This document shows positions 9,093 to 20,040 of a stretch of 38,695 nt of DNA, piece by piece. The notes beneath the pieces were generated by a model. The model had not been told where the DNA came from. It saw nothing but the letters and a program-made list of their open reading frames with translations, and did no database searches. The translations under genes and the position numbers were made by a program. Every line of letters starts with the position of its first letter. The stretch's first letter is position 1. The stretch is from contig JAJXTU010000007.1 of NCBI GenBank assembly GCA_021783475.1, positions 1 through 38,695 on the forward strand. The letters are read 5' to 3'. The DNA is from a bacterium. GTDB lineage: Bacteria > Thermodesulfobiota > Thermodesulfobiia > Thermodesulfobiales > Thermodesulfobiaceae.

Positions 9093-9628
9093 TGGTATAC
9101 AGGAGTATTTTTTTAAGATCCTTTCCTATAAGAGAGAATAGTTTTATCGTAAAGGTTCTGACAGATCAAGAAGGCTCGGTTCCGGTTTTTCTAAGGGGTA
9201 ACAAAAAAAATATTTTCAGAAAATCGGTTTTCCCAGGCACACTTGTGGACGTAGAACTTGTCAAGACAAAGAGTGAAGTAGCAATTTTAAGTGAATATAA
9301 TGTTATAAGATCGCCTGAAATAAAGTCTTTCAACCAGTCTATCTTATTACTATCATACCTGGACATTATAGATAAAATCGCAAGAGGTGCTTTTGAATCT
9401 GTGGAAAGAGTTGCTGAAAATATAATTTGTGATGGCGAAACTCAATTTAAAGACTTAGCCTGGCTGGTAAGGTGTTTGAATGAAGAGTTTTATTGTGCTG
9501 GCTTCTCAGATAGAGCCGTTTGCGATGATGATGTAGAGAGTTATAAGAATATAAAGAGAAGAATTATCGAAATTTTGGGTTATTTGCCAAAATCGATAAA
9601 ACTTGTGGATAAGGAAGTTTATGGGTAA
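9092..9628 (+). CDS. recO: DNA repair protein RecO-like (short form)
   Basis: YRSIFLRSFPIRENSFIVKVLTDQEGSVPVFLRGNKK N-terminal OB fold; context cdd-recO-glyQS; lacks C-terminal Cys4 zinc motif. Confidence 0.7.
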   Translation: MVYRSIFLRSFPIRENSFIVKVLTDQEGSVPVFLRGNKKNIFRKSVFPGTLVDVELVKTKSEVAILSEYNVIRSPEIKSFNQSILLLSYLDIIDKIARGAFESVERVAENIICDGETQFKDLAWLVRCLNEEFYCAGFSDRAVCDDDVESYKNIKRRIIEILGYLPKSIKLVDKEVYG

Positions 9629-10817
9629 AATTTGGATTTTTGAAGATAAATATTTTTTGAGGCTTTGGATTGCGCAGATCTTTTCACAGTTTTCAGATAA
9701 ATTTTTAATGGCAGCACTAATGATCGCAGTTTCTAATATTACCAGTACCAATATTAGCGTTTCTTCTTTGATGGTTGCTTTTGCCCTTCCTTCTGTAATA
9801 ATAGCGCCCTTTGTTGGAGTTTTTTTGGATAAGATGGATAGAAAGGTTATTTTGATAACCATAAATGTTTTAAGGAGTCTTTTATCTATTGCTTTAGTGT
9901 TTTTTTTGAATAATCTTTTTGCAATTTACCTTTATAGCTTTCTTATAGCGTCTTTGATTGTCATATTTGCTCCTGCAGAATTCGCTATGATACCAAAAAC
10001 TGCATCAACAAAAAATTTGCCTGCTGCTAACTCGCTTTTTAACGTTACATGGGTAATGTCATTTATACTTGGTTTTGCTGCTATTAGTCCAGTTGTATTG
10101 TTTTTTGGTATAAAGATAGCGGTGCTTTTTGCAGCGATATCATATTTGGTGGCGTCATTTGTTTCTTCAATTTTGCCAAATGACAGACCACACCCAGACA
10201 TCAAAACCTGCTCTTTTAAAAAAGCTCTTTTTGATTCCTTTAGTTATATAAAGTCTTCAAAGCTAATTCAGGTATTAATACTCCAACAATCTATTGCTAC
10301 CTCTTTAATGGGGATGGTAAGCGTTCTAGCAGTGGGATACGTCAGAGAAGTCTTGCATCTTAGCGAGGCTAACTTTTCCATAATTGTCGTCCCTGCTGGT
10401 CTTGGGATGGTTATAGGATCCTTAATTATAGGTCACATTAAAGCAAATGCGTTCAAAAATTCGGTAATTGTAAGAGTGGGGATATTGTTTGCAAGTTTTT
10501 GTTTGATTTTAATGTCTATATTTACTCAGATCTTTATTATTCCGATTATTTCATTTTTTTTGGGAATTTCAAATGCGCTTGTAAACATTCCAATTCAGTC
10601 TATGATACAGAAGGTGGTAAAAGAATCATTTAGAGGGAGAGTTTTTTCCATTTTAAATATGTTTATCAGCTTTACTTCGACTTTTCCCATCCTTTTTACT
10701 GGTGGACTGGCGGACATGTTTGGTGTAAGAATATGTTTTCTGGTTCTTGGAGTACTAACTTCGTCTTTGTATTTTTCTATGAAATCAGTTGCATTGGAGG
10801 CCGATAGTGTTGGATAA
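9621..10817 (+). CDS. MFS transporter
   Basis: 12-TM pattern; GVFLDKMDRKVILITINVLRSL; AANSLFNVTWVMSFILG; IQSMIQKVVKESFRGRVFSILNM; ATG at 9621 preferred over 9603. Confidence 0.85.
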   Translation: MGKIWIFEDKYFLRLWIAQIFSQFSDKFLMAALMIAVSNITSTNISVSSLMVAFALPSVIIAPFVGVFLDKMDRKVILITINVLRSLLSIALVFFLNNLFAIYLYSFLIASLIVIFAPAEFAMIPKTASTKNLPAANSLFNVTWVMSFILGFAAISPVVLFFGIKIAVLFAAISYLVASFVSSILPNDRPHPDIKTCSFKKALFDSFSYIKSSKLIQVLILQQSIATSLMGMVSVLAVGYVREVLHLSEANFSIIVVPAGLGMVIGSLIIGHIKANAFKNSVIVRVGILFASFCLILMSIFTQIFIIPIISFFLGISNALVNIPIQSMIQKVVKESFRGRVFSILNMFISFTSTFPILFTGGLADMFGVRICFLVLGVLTSSLYFSMKSVALEADSVG

Positions 10818-11931
10818 GCTTAAAATATTGATTCTTGGTAGGCTTTCCCCGCTTGATGGAAATTCTGTTTATGTTCAGGAAATTAAGGAAAAGCTTGAAG
10901 AAAGAGGTCACAGCATTCACCTTCTACTTTTCGATGAAGGCGAAGACGAGGCCGACAGAAGCTTTTTACCATATCTGTTTAAGACTCAGCCATACATTAT
11001 GATAGCACCATCGACGATAAAAAAATTGAAAGATATTGTAAAGTCGGTAAAACCTGATTGTATACACATATCTTTGACACTTTCTTTTTTAGATTTCTTT
11101 ATACCAGACCTGTTTGATGAAATTCCTGTGGTTGCTACATTTCATCCTCCCTTTGACAAAAATAAAACCTTATGGGGCGTGTTTTCACAACTCGTTTATA
11201 ATGTTTATGCCCCATTTTTGAACAATTATGATAAAATCGTTACCCTTTCATCAGTGCAGAGTGAGTTTCTTATTGAAAAAGGCGTAAAAAAAGAAAAACT
11301 TCAGATTATACCAAATGGAGTTGACCCAATAAGATATTCGCCAGGCTTTTCCAATCTTAAAGAAAGGCTTGAGGCTGACTTTTTGTTTCTTTTTTTGGGG
11401 AGGATAAGTCCTGAAAAAAATGTAAGAGTATTGTGCGAGGCATTTTTGGAACATAATTTTCCTGAGGGAGTTAAGCTTCTAATTGTTGGGGATGGTATCG
11501 AGCTTATTAAGTTGAAAAAGGACTTTGAACACAAAAACATAATCTTTTTTGGAGAGGCAGATTTAAATTTAAAACAAGATATATACAGATCCAGCGACGT
11601 TTTTGTTCTGCCATCATCAATAGAGGGGCTATCCCTTGCTCTCTTAGAGGCAATGAGTTCTGGGATTATGTGTATAGCTACTGATGTAGGAGCCACAAAG
11701 GATGCGCTGCATGGTTTTGGAATTCTTTTAGATCCTATGAACCTAAAGGAGGAACTTTCACGCGCATTAATAGATAGCTATAGAGATAGCGCTATGCGAG
11801 AAGAGTGTTCTAAAAGATCAAGAGAAGAGATCATAGATGATTTTAATATATTTAAGCAAATGCAAATGTTAGAAAATGTCTATTATAATGTAGTTAGTTC
11901 AAGAAAATTATTAATTAATAATAGGCTTTGA
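10807..11931 (+). CDS. Glycosyltransferase family 4/1
   Basis: KILILGRLSPLDGNSVYVQEI; IIPNGVDPIRYSP; LFLGRISPEKNVRVLCEAF; VFVLPSSIEGLSLALLEAMSSG; GTG start. Confidence 0.88.
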   Translation: MLDKLKILILGRLSPLDGNSVYVQEIKEKLEERGHSIHLLLFDEGEDEADRSFLPYLFKTQPYIMIAPSTIKKLKDIVKSVKPDCIHISLTLSFLDFFIPDLFDEIPVVATFHPPFDKNKTLWGVFSQLVYNVYAPFLNNYDKIVTLSSVQSEFLIEKGVKKEKLQIIPNGVDPIRYSPGFSNLKERLEADFLFLFLGRISPEKNVRVLCEAFLEHNFPEGVKLLIVGDGIELIKLKKDFEHKNIIFFGEADLNLKQDIYRSSDVFVLPSSIEGLSLALLEAMSSGIMCIATDVGATKDALHGFGILLDPMNLKEELSRALIDSYRDSAMREECSKRSREEIIDDFNIFKQMQMLENVYYNVVSSRKLLINNRL

Positions 11932-11970
11932 ACAATTATTATTTATTAAAAAAACTGTGAGGTGTAGATA

Positions 11971-13431
11971 ATTAATTCTAAAAGCAAAGATATCGAATGC
12001 AAAAATTATATAGGAGCCAGATCACGGGTTATATCAAATATATTTTCTTATCTTGCGGCCCACAGATCTGTCCTAACTGTTGTGTTCGTGTGTTTGTATT
12101 TTCTAATTTGGTTTTTTATAAGAGAAATAATGATAGTATTTTATATATTTTTTATTTTTATCTTTTTTATCTATCTTTCCTATCTCATTAAAAAAGTTGA
12201 AAGCGTTGGCAATTTATTTGATTTGAACTTAACAAAGGGAAAAAATGATGGCTCACGTTGTAAATTTAGTATTTTAATTTGCGCACACAATGAAGAAAGC
12301 GTAATAGAAAAGACTCTAAAAGAGATTTTAGGGTTAGCAGGAAATTTTGAAATTGTAGTAGTTGACGATAGATCGAGCGATAAGACTGGAAAAATTGTAG
12401 ATGAATTTGTCTCTATTTATAATAAAAAATTTGATAATAAAAGAAGTGAGATTTCTAACATAAATAGCTACCGGGAAATTAAAGTTTTACACAGAGATAA
12501 AGATTCTAAGCCTGGCAAATCAGCCAGTTTAAACGATGGCATAAAACTTTGTTCAGGCACATATATTGTTATGTTAGATGCAGATTCATATTTTTCTGAT
12601 AAAGACGATCTAATTAGAATTTCTAATTTTGTCAGCGAATTTGAACCTGATGCTATTCAGTTGAGAAAAATTTCATCCAACCCAAACTATAATCTAATTT
12701 CATACCTATCTTCCCTTGAGCTGTGCTTGGATTCCTTTATGCAAAAGTCCAGAAATGCTTTTGGTGGCGCGGTCGAACTCAGGGGGACAGGGATGGTAAT
12801 CAAAAGCGATGTGTTGAAATATGTCGGGGGGTTTGATGAAGACTCTATTACAGATGATCTTGAGATGTCTTCTAGATTGTTCTTTAATGGCAAAAAGATA
12901 GTGTTTCTTGAGTACCCATTTGTCTATGAACAAACTGTTTTCGACTTTTCTTCATGGTGGGCACAAAGGTTTAGATGGCTTGAGGGATCGCTAAAAAGAT
13001 ATATTAAGTATTCATCACTTATAATAAAGAGGTCTTTTACTAGAAAGCCAAAAGATGATTGTGCAAAAGGTTTGAGTGAATCAAAGAAATCCAATCTTGA
13101 CTTCTTTCTCTTTTTTATTTCGGAATTTTTAGTTCCTTTTTTTGCTATACTTTCTATATTTGAGGAAATAGGATTGTTAATATTGGGAAAGGGTAACGTT
13201 ATAATTTTTCTAATTATGTTTTTTTCATACTCTTTTTTAATCTTTCCTGTTTCAATATATTTTCTGAAAGATTATTTTAAAATAGGCTTTTTCAGAAGGG
13301 TATTGATATCTGTATTTTTTTCTTGTTATATGTTGACTTGGATGTTTATAATGTTTTTTGTTTTTAAAAGAATATTGTTTGATAAAAAACCTACCATGTG
13401 GGTTTCCCCAAAACGTTTAGGAGGTGTTTGA
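11971..13431 (+). CDS. Glycosyltransferase family 2, membrane-anchored
   Basis: [75 protein letters not shown] track start 12082 has no SD while the frame is open to 11968 with SD GTGAGGTG and ATT at 11971. Confidence 0.85.
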   Translation: MNSKSKDIECKNYIGARSRVISNIFSYLAAHRSVLTVVFVCLYFLIWFFIREIMIVFYIFFIFIFFIYLSYLIKKVESVGNLFDLNLTKGKNDGSRCKFSILICAHNEESVIEKTLKEILGLAGNFEIVVVDDRSSDKTGKIVDEFVSIYNKKFDNKRSEISNINSYREIKVLHRDKDSKPGKSASLNDGIKLCSGTYIVMLDADSYFSDKDDLIRISNFVSEFEPDAIQLRKISSNPNYNLISYLSSLELCLDSFMQKSRNAFGGAVELRGTGMVIKSDVLKYVGGFDEDSITDDLEMSSRLFFNGKKIVFLEYPFVYEQTVFDFSSWWAQRFRWLEGSLKRYIKYSSLIIKRSFTRKPKDDCAKGLSESKKSNLDFFLFFISEFLVPFFAILSIFEEIGLLILGKGNVIIFLIMFFSYSFLIFPVSIYFLKDYFKIGFFRRVLISVFFSCYMLTWMFIMFFVFKRILFDKKPTMWVSPKRLGGV

Positions 13432-14314
13432 GATTAAAAAATTAAATTTTCAACAGATTATATTAAAACTTCAGGATTTTTGGACAAAAAACGGTTGCGT
13501 AATGCTTCAGCCCTATGATGTGGAAAAAGGTGCTGGCACAATGAATCCATCAACCTTTTTAAAGGTTTTGGGACCAGACAGTTGGAATGCCTGCTATGTA
13601 GAGCCATCCAGGAGACCTACTGATGGCAGGTACGGTGAGAACCCAAATAGATTACAACACTATTATCAGTTTCAGGTTATATTAAAACCTGCTCCGATAT
13701 TCACTCAGGACATATATATCAGAAGTCTTGAGGCTCTTGGCCTGGATATTAAAAAACACGATATAAGATTTGTAGAAGACGACTGGGAATCACCAACCTT
13801 AGGCGCCTGGGGAATTGGCTGGGAAGTGTGGTTGGACGGTATGGAGATAACGCAGTTTACGTATTTTCAGCAGGCTGGCGGTATTGATCTTGATCCGATC
13901 TCCCTTGAGATAACCTATGGTCTCGAAAGAATAGCCCTTTATCTTCAGGACGTAGACAACGTGTTCGATATAAAGGTGAACGATAAGGTAACATATCGTG
14001 ACGTACATTTTAACAGCGAAGTTGAGTGGTCAAAGTTTAACTTTGAAGAGGCGGATGTCCCAATGCTTAGAAGGCATTTTGATGATTATGAGCAACAAGC
14101 TCTGCGATTGGTAAATCTAGGTTTGGTTAGGCCTGCTTATGATTATGTCTTAAAATGTTCTCATAATTTCAACCTTCTTGACGCGCGAGGGGCGATTGGA
14201 GTTCTGGAGAGAACACACTATATTTCAAGAGTTAGAAACCTCGCGAAAGAAGTAGCTAAGAAAATGGTAAATGTTGAAGAAAACCATATAGAGCACAAGA
14301 AGAAAAATGCATAA
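13424..14314 (+). CDS. glyQ: Glycine-tRNA ligase alpha subunit
   Basis: [81 protein letters not shown]; true start may be ATT 13433. Confidence 0.98.
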   Translation: MFEIKKLNFQQIILKLQDFWTKNGCVMLQPYDVEKGAGTMNPSTFLKVLGPDSWNACYVEPSRRPTDGRYGENPNRLQHYYQFQVILKPAPIFTQDIYIRSLEALGLDIKKHDIRFVEDDWESPTLGAWGIGWEVWLDGMEITQFTYFQQAGGIDLDPISLEITYGLERIALYLQDVDNVFDIKVNDKVTYRDVHFNSEVEWSKFNFEEADVPMLRRHFDDYEQQALRLVNLGLVRPAYDYVLKCSHNFNLLDARGAIGVLERTHYISRVRNLAKEVAKKMVNVEENHIEHKKKNA

Positions 14315-14361
14315 CCTTATGCATACTATTCAAAAGAAAGTGAGGAAATATAAATAATTTT

Positions 14362-16437
14362 ATGAGATATTTATTAGAAATAGGCTGTGAGGAAATGCCC
14401 TTCAATTTTGCATCCAGTGTTTGCACAGACTTTAGAGACGTTTTTTTAAATAAATTGTCAGAGATATTTAGTGGCGAAGATCTTGAAGTGATAAAGCAAA
14501 AAACAGAGTGTTATGCTACCCCAAGAAGAATTGTTTTGTTAACTCAACTACCAGATTCAACTCCAGTGAAGAAACAAAAGATAAAGGGTCCACCTGTAAG
14601 GTTTGCTTATGATTCAGATATGAAGCCATTGCCTGCTCTATTTAAGTTTGTGGAAAAGTTTAATATTTCTATTGATGAAGTAGAGATTGACAAGACTGAT
14701 AATGGCGAATATGTAGCATTTTATAAAAGTGATAAGGGCATAAAGGCCTCAGATGTTATCCGTGACCTTGTGCCAAGGATAGTCTCAGAGTTGAAGATGC
14801 CAAAGAATATGAGATGGGGTGTAGGCATAAGATTTGTCAGGCCCATTAGATGGATATTGTCAATGTCTGACGAGGGCCCCGTGAAGCTGAGCCTGGGAGA
14901 GATGGAGTCAGATGAATTTACATACCTTGAAAGATTTACACCATCTGAAAAATATGAAGTAAATTCTATTGAAGATTATTTTAAGATTATGAAAGAAAGA
15001 AATATTATCCTTAACCAAGATGAAAGAGCTAAACGCATAGATCTTGAGATTAAAAAGATCTTGGGCAAGGATAAAAAAATTATTTATGATGAAGACCTTC
15101 TCAGAGAAGTATTGTTTTTAGTTGAGAGTCCAAAGGCATTTTTAGGGTCATTCAGCTCTGATTTTTTAATACTTCCTAAGGAAGTACTCATAACAGTTAT
15201 GGCAAGACATCAGAGATATTTTGCTGTGGTAGATGAAAACGATAAAATAATGCCAAATTTTGTCGGGATAATAAATGGAGTAGATAAGGACACGAAGATT
15301 GTCTGCGCTGGGAATGAAAAAGTTTTAAGGGCTAGACTTTCAGACGCAATGTTCTTTATGAAAAAGGACTTAACAAAAAAGCTTAGGGACAGATTGGACG
15401 ATCTTGGTACCATCTCATATCTGGAGGGCCTTGGAAACTATCTTGATAAGACTTTTAGAATTAGAGAACTCTCGCTTGCTTTTAATAGATTTTTTGACAT
15501 AAACTTAGACGAAGACCTTATAAAAAATTCTTCCACCCTCTTAAAATGCGATCTTGTTACGCAGATGGTTTTCGAGTTTCCAGAATTACAGGGCATAATG
15601 GGCAGAATTTATGCTGAAAAAGAGGGGATGAACCCTGAGATCGCTATTGCGATAGAAGAACACTATCTGCCGATAAATATGCGCTCTCCATTGCCGACAA
15701 TCTTGTTAGGGAAGCTTCTTTCTTTTTCAGATAAGTGTGATCACCTTTTTATGTCTTTTTTAAATAACTTAACTCCAACTGGCTCAGGGGATCCCTATGG
15801 CCAAAGAAGAGCAAGTGCTGGCGTTTTGAGAATACTGATGGATAGCGAATATGAAAACGAGCTTGAAGAGATATTTAATTTTGCTCTAAATTCCATATCA
15901 TACATTACCACTCTCCCATCAAGGGATATTAGTGCATTAATTAACTTTATGAAAAATAGGATGTCTTCAATATTTATCGACATGGGTTATAGATACGATT
16001 TAGTTGACGCTGTTCTGGATGTCACATCATCTCCTGTGAAGGCAAAGAGAAGATTGGCTATTCTTAATGAGTGGTCAAAGAGGGACGATTTCTTTGATAT
16101 CGTGAGCACCATTATTCGTCTTGGCAGAATTATTTCAGATAAAGAAGAGATAGCTTCATTCGATCGGTCGCTTTTAGTTGAGCAAGAGGAAAAAGAGCTT
16201 TTCGAAAGATTTTCTAATTTAAAAGACAGCTTGGACGATGCAATATTAAATAAAGGTTATGATGAAATTCTTGGTATTATTGTCGCCCTATCAGGTCCAA
16301 TTCACACATTCTTTGAAAAGGTTCTCGTCAATGTGGATGACAGCAAACTAAGGGATAACAGGAAGGCTCTATTGAATTCAATTTCACTGCCATTTTTTAG
16401 GCTTTGGAATTGGAAAAAGATTGTAAGAAACCAATAG
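14362..16437 (+). CDS. glyS: Glycine-tRNA ligase beta subunit
   Basis: LLEIGCEEMPFNFA; KMPKNMRWG...FVRPIRWILSM; LSDAMFFMKKDL; follows glyQ. Confidence 0.97.
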   Translation: MRYLLEIGCEEMPFNFASSVCTDFRDVFLNKLSEIFSGEDLEVIKQKTECYATPRRIVLLTQLPDSTPVKKQKIKGPPVRFAYDSDMKPLPALFKFVEKFNISIDEVEIDKTDNGEYVAFYKSDKGIKASDVIRDLVPRIVSELKMPKNMRWGVGIRFVRPIRWILSMSDEGPVKLSLGEMESDEFTYLERFTPSEKYEVNSIEDYFKIMKERNIILNQDERAKRIDLEIKKILGKDKKIIYDEDLLREVLFLVESPKAFLGSFSSDFLILPKEVLITVMARHQRYFAVVDENDKIMPNFVGIINGVDKDTKIVCAGNEKVLRARLSDAMFFMKKDLTKKLRDRLDDLGTISYLEGLGNYLDKTFRIRELSLAFNRFFDINLDEDLIKNSSTLLKCDLVTQMVFEFPELQGIMGRIYAEKEGMNPEIAIAIEEHYLPINMRSPLPTILLGKLLSFSDKCDHLFMSFLNNLTPTGSGDPYGQRRASAGVLRILMDSEYENELEEIFNFALNSISYITTLPSRDISALINFMKNRMSSIFIDMGYRYDLVDAVLDVTSSPVKAKRRLAILNEWSKRDDFFDIVSTIIRLGRIISDKEEIASFDRSLLVEQEEKELFERFSNLKDSLDDAILNKGYDEILGIIVALSGPIHTFFEKVLVNVDDSKLRDNRKALLNSISLPFFRLWNWKKIVRNQ

Positions 16438-16463
16438 TTTTAGATAAATTTTAAGGAGACATA

Positions 16464-17276
16464 ATGAATATTCTTATATTATCTGATTCGACGGGCCATA
16501 CTGCACAGGCTGTTGCAGTGGCTGCTACAAGCCTTTTTCCTGATAACGGTGTAGATTTTCGAATTAAGAGAATTCCTTATGTGACCGATGAAAAAAAGCT
16601 TATTGAAATCTTAGAGAATATTGATGCTGAAAATACTTTGATACTCTATACTATTGTAACCAGTCAACTTAGGTCGTTGTTAAGGGATGAGGTAGAAAAA
16701 AGATCCATAAAGGCTATTGACGTGCTCGGTCAGACAATTGATGCTATGAAGATGTTTACAAAACAAAGTCCAATTGAGAAGCCCGGAATATTACACAAGC
16801 TTGATACTTTGTATTTTAGTAGGGTAGAGGCTATAGAATTTGCTGTAAGATGTGATGACGGAAGGGCAAACATGGGCGATTTGCTAAAAGCAGATTTAAT
16901 TCTGATAGGCGTATCAAGAACGTCTAAAACTCCTCTTTCAATGTATATGGCGCATCAGGGCTATAAGGTGGCAAATATCCCCTTGGTGTTGGGCATAGAT
17001 CCTCCAGACGTGCTGTTCGAATTGCCCAGAGAGAAGATAATAGGCCTAACCATTGAACCGAGTGCTTTGGCTGCTATTAGGGCAAAGAGATTGGAGAAGA
17101 TGGGTATTACAGGTATGAAGGCATATATGGATATGCGGTTTGTAGAAGAAGAATTATTTTATTCAAATAATATTATGAAAAAAATTGGCTGCAGAATTGT
17201 GGACGCTACAAATAAGGCGGTGGAAGAAACTGCCACAGAAATATTAAATATCATAAGCAATAATAGGATTTCTTAA
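16464..17276 (+). CDS. ppsR: Pyruvate, phosphate dikinase regulatory protein (kinase/pyrophosphorylase, DUF299)
   Basis: ILSDSTGHTAQAVAVAA; LILIGVSRTSKTPLSMYMAHQGYKVANIPLV; directly upstream of ppdK. Confidence 0.95.
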   Translation: MNILILSDSTGHTAQAVAVAATSLFPDNGVDFRIKRIPYVTDEKKLIEILENIDAENTLILYTIVTSQLRSLLRDEVEKRSIKAIDVLGQTIDAMKMFTKQSPIEKPGILHKLDTLYFSRVEAIEFAVRCDDGRANMGDLLKADLILIGVSRTSKTPLSMYMAHQGYKVANIPLVLGIDPPDVLFELPREKIIGLTIEPSALAAIRAKRLEKMGITGMKAYMDMRFVEEELFYSNNIMKKIGCRIVDATNKAVEETATEILNIISNNRIS

Positions 17277-17362
17277 ATTTAGAACATTTTCTTTGTGCTA
17301 AAATTAAATTAGCTATTGTAAGGAAAAAGCTTAAAATTTTATCTTTTTTAGGAGGAGAGACT

Positions 17363-20014
17363 ATGGGGAAATGGGTATATTTATTTGAAGAGGGCAGCGC
17401 ATCTATGCGAGACCTTTTAGGTGGCAAAGGTGCTGGCCTTGCTGAGATGACAAACATTGGCTTACCTGTACCCCCTGGATTTACTATTACTACTGAGGTA
17501 TGTAATCTGTACATGGAAAAAGGGGATAAGATTATTGAAGAACTCTGGCCTACGGTGCTTGAAAAGGTCAAGGTAGTCGAAGAAAAGACTGGGAAGAAAT
17601 TTGGTGCACAGTCAGGATTGCCTCTTCTTTTTTCAGTAAGATCTGGTGCAAAGTTTTCAATGCCAGGGATGATGGACACCGTTTTAAACATTGGATTAAA
17701 CGATGAAACAGTAGAATTATTTAGTAAAGAATCAGATAATCCAAGACTTGCGTATGATTCTTATAGAAGGCTCATGCAGATGTTTGGTGATATTGTGCTG
17801 GACATGGGAATTCACCCTTTTGAGAATGAACTTGAAAATATGAAATCAAAAAAGGGCGTAAAAAATGATGTCGAATTGAACGCTGACGACCTTAAAGAGC
17901 TTGTCAAAAGGTATATGAAAATATATGAAAATTCTAAAAAAGTTTTCCCGCAAGATCCATTCGTCCAACTAAAGATGTCAATTGAAGCTGTGTTTAGGTC
18001 GTGGAATGCCCCACGTGCAATTACCTACAGGAGAATAAATAATATAGCAAATGACCTTGGTACGGCTGTAAACGTGGTTGCTATGGTCTTTGGAAATATG
18101 GGAGACGATAGCGCTACTGGCGTGGCCTTTACGAGAGATCCGAAAAAAGGCGATAAGGGAGTATTTGGCGAATATCTCGTAAATGCCCAGGGCGAGGACG
18201 TGGTGGCTGGCATAAGAACGCCTAAGCCTATTATTAAGCTAAAAGATGAAATGCCAAATGTATATGATGAATTTTTAAATTTCTGTAAAGTTCTTGAAGA
18301 TCACTATGAGGATATGCAGGACATAGAGTTTACTATAGAAAAGGGAAAGCTTTATATGCTGCAGGTAAGGACTGGCAAAAGAACTCCGGGAGCTGCCGTA
18401 AAGCTGGCCATGGAATTTCTGAAAGAGGGTCTAATAGACGAAGAAGAGGCGATTCTGAGAGTCGACCCTTCACAGGTAGATTTTTTGCTGCATCCAAGAA
18501 TTGATGTATCCTCGAAACTTCAGAGCATAGCAAAGGGTTTGGGAGCATCGCCAGGAGCCGCAACTGGTAAGGTCGTTTTTGATGCCGATCTAGCTGCGAA
18601 GATGAGCGAGGAAGATGTAATACTTGTAAGACCCGAAACCGTTCCTGACGACATACACGGATTGGCTGCAGCAAAGGGAGTTCTTACAGCAAGAGGCGGC
18701 ATGACCAGCCACGCTGCTGTGGTGGCAAGAGGCATGGGCAAGCCCGCTATAGTAGGAGCTGAATCAGTGAAGATAGATCTAAAACAAAGACTTTTTACTG
18801 TAAACGGTGAGACTGTTAAGGAATTTGATATCTTAACGATAGATGGGACTTCTGGCAATATTTTCAAGGGTATTGCGCCTCTCGTAATGCCAGAATTGAG
18901 CGAAGACCTTAAAGACTTGCTAACTTTGTCTGATAAATTAGCAAAGATTCAGGTTCGCTCGAACGCCGATACTCCAGAGGATGCAAGAAGGAGCTACGAA
19001 TTTGGCGCAAAAGGAATAGGACTTTGTAGGACTGAACATATGTTTATGGCTCAGGATAGGCTTCCTGCTATGCAGGAGATGATAGTGGCTGAGACTATTG
19101 AAGAGAGAAAGGCTGCACTTGAAAAGATATTGCCTATGCAAAGAGAAGACTTCTATGGGATATTTAAAGAAATGAAAGGATATCCTGTAATAATTAGACT
19201 TCTCGATCCACCTCTGCACGAATTTTTGCCAAAGAGGGAGATCTTGAAAGAAGAGATAGCTCAACATGAGAAAAACGGTGAAAAGGATCTCTTGGAGAAG
19301 AAAAAGAGACTGCTAAGAAGAGCAGAAGCCCTGAAAGAATCTAATCCAATGATGGGTTTTAGAGGCTGTAGACTGGGACTTGTCTACCCTGAGATAAACG
19401 AGATGCAAGTTAGGGCTATATTGGAAGCTGCATCAATGGTTATAAAAGAAGGCGGATTGGTATTTCCAGAGATTATGGTTCCACTTGTAGGTCACGTAAA
19501 CGAAATTAAGCTGGTTAGAGAAAAACTTGATGAGGTTGTAAAAGAAGTTATTTCCGAACAAGGCGTTCAAATACCATATCTTTTTGGAACAATGATAGAG
19601 CTTCCGAGAGCTGCACTAAGGGCTGAAGAGATAGCACAATACGCTAAATTTTTCTCCTTTGGCACAAATGACCTTACTCAGATGACATTTGGTTTTAGTC
19701 GAGATGACGCAGAAAGTAAGTTCTTGCCCGTTTATCTTGAACGAGGTATATTGCCAGTGAATCCATTCCAGACTCTGGATAGAGATGGAGTAGGAGAATT
19801 GATGAAGATTGCTGTGGAAAGGGGCAGACGAGCAAACGAGGGACTGGAGATAGGGATTTGCGGTGAACATGGTGGAGATCCAGATTCTGTAGCTTTTTGT
19901 TATGAAATAGGGCTTAATTATGTTAGCTGTTCTCCTTTTAGGGTGCCTGTGGCAAGGTTGGCTGCAGCAAGAGCAACTATTCTTGCAAAAATGAAATATG
20001 AATCTGACAAATAG
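17363..20014 (+). CDS. ppdK: Pyruvate, phosphate dikinase
   Basis: KWVYLFEEGSASMRDLLGGKGAGLAEMTNIGLPVPPGFTITTEVC; ARGGMTSHAAVVARGMGKPAIVG; LFGTMIELPRAAL; FSFGTNDLTQMTFGFSRDDA. Confidence 0.98.
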   Translation: MGKWVYLFEEGSASMRDLLGGKGAGLAEMTNIGLPVPPGFTITTEVCNLYMEKGDKIIEELWPTVLEKVKVVEEKTGKKFGAQSGLPLLFSVRSGAKFSMPGMMDTVLNIGLNDETVELFSKESDNPRLAYDSYRRLMQMFGDIVLDMGIHPFENELENMKSKKGVKNDVELNADDLKELVKRYMKIYENSKKVFPQDPFVQLKMSIEAVFRSWNAPRAITYRRINNIANDLGTAVNVVAMVFGNMGDDSATGVAFTRDPKKGDKGVFGEYLVNAQGEDVVAGIRTPKPIIKLKDEMPNVYDEFLNFCKVLEDHYEDMQDIEFTIEKGKLYMLQVRTGKRTPGAAVKLAMEFLKEGLIDEEEAILRVDPSQVDFLLHPRIDVSSKLQSIAKGLGASPGAATGKVVFDADLAAKMSEEDVILVRPETVPDDIHGLAAAKGVLTARGGMTSHAAVVARGMGKPAIVGAESVKIDLKQRLFTVNGETVKEFDILTIDGTSGNIFKGIAPLVMPELSEDLKDLLTLSDKLAKIQVRSNADTPEDARRSYEFGAKGIGLCRTEHMFMAQDRLPAMQEMIVAETIEERKAALEKILPMQREDFYGIFKEMKGYPVIIRLLDPPLHEFLPKREILKEEIAQHEKNGEKDLLEKKKRLLRRAEALKESNPMMGFRGCRLGLVYPEINEMQVRAILEAASMVIKEGGLVFPEIMVPLVGHVNEIKLVREKLDEVVKEVISEQGVQIPYLFGTMIELPRAALRAEEIAQYAKFFSFGTNDLTQMTFGFSRDDAESKFLPVYLERGILPVNPFQTLDRDGVGELMKIAVERGRRANEGLEIGICGEHGGDPDSVAFCYEIGLNYVSCSPFRVPVARLAAARATILAKMKYESDK

Positions 20015-20040
20015 AGTTTAACCGTAACTTAAAAATTTAA

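Noticed and set aside
9603-9620. Upstream GTG start for the MFS gene
   Set aside because: ATG 9621 preceded by AAGGAAG gives a better initiation site and removes a non-TM N-terminus
11997-12191. 64-aa plus-strand ORF before the GT2 gene
   Set aside because: Overlaps the N-terminal TM region of the GT2 frame in another frame, with no SD or motif
18333-18867. Long minus-strand ORFs (113 and 115 aa) antisense to ppdK
   Set aside because: Low-complexity reverse translations of a highly conserved ppdK region; no SD or family motifs
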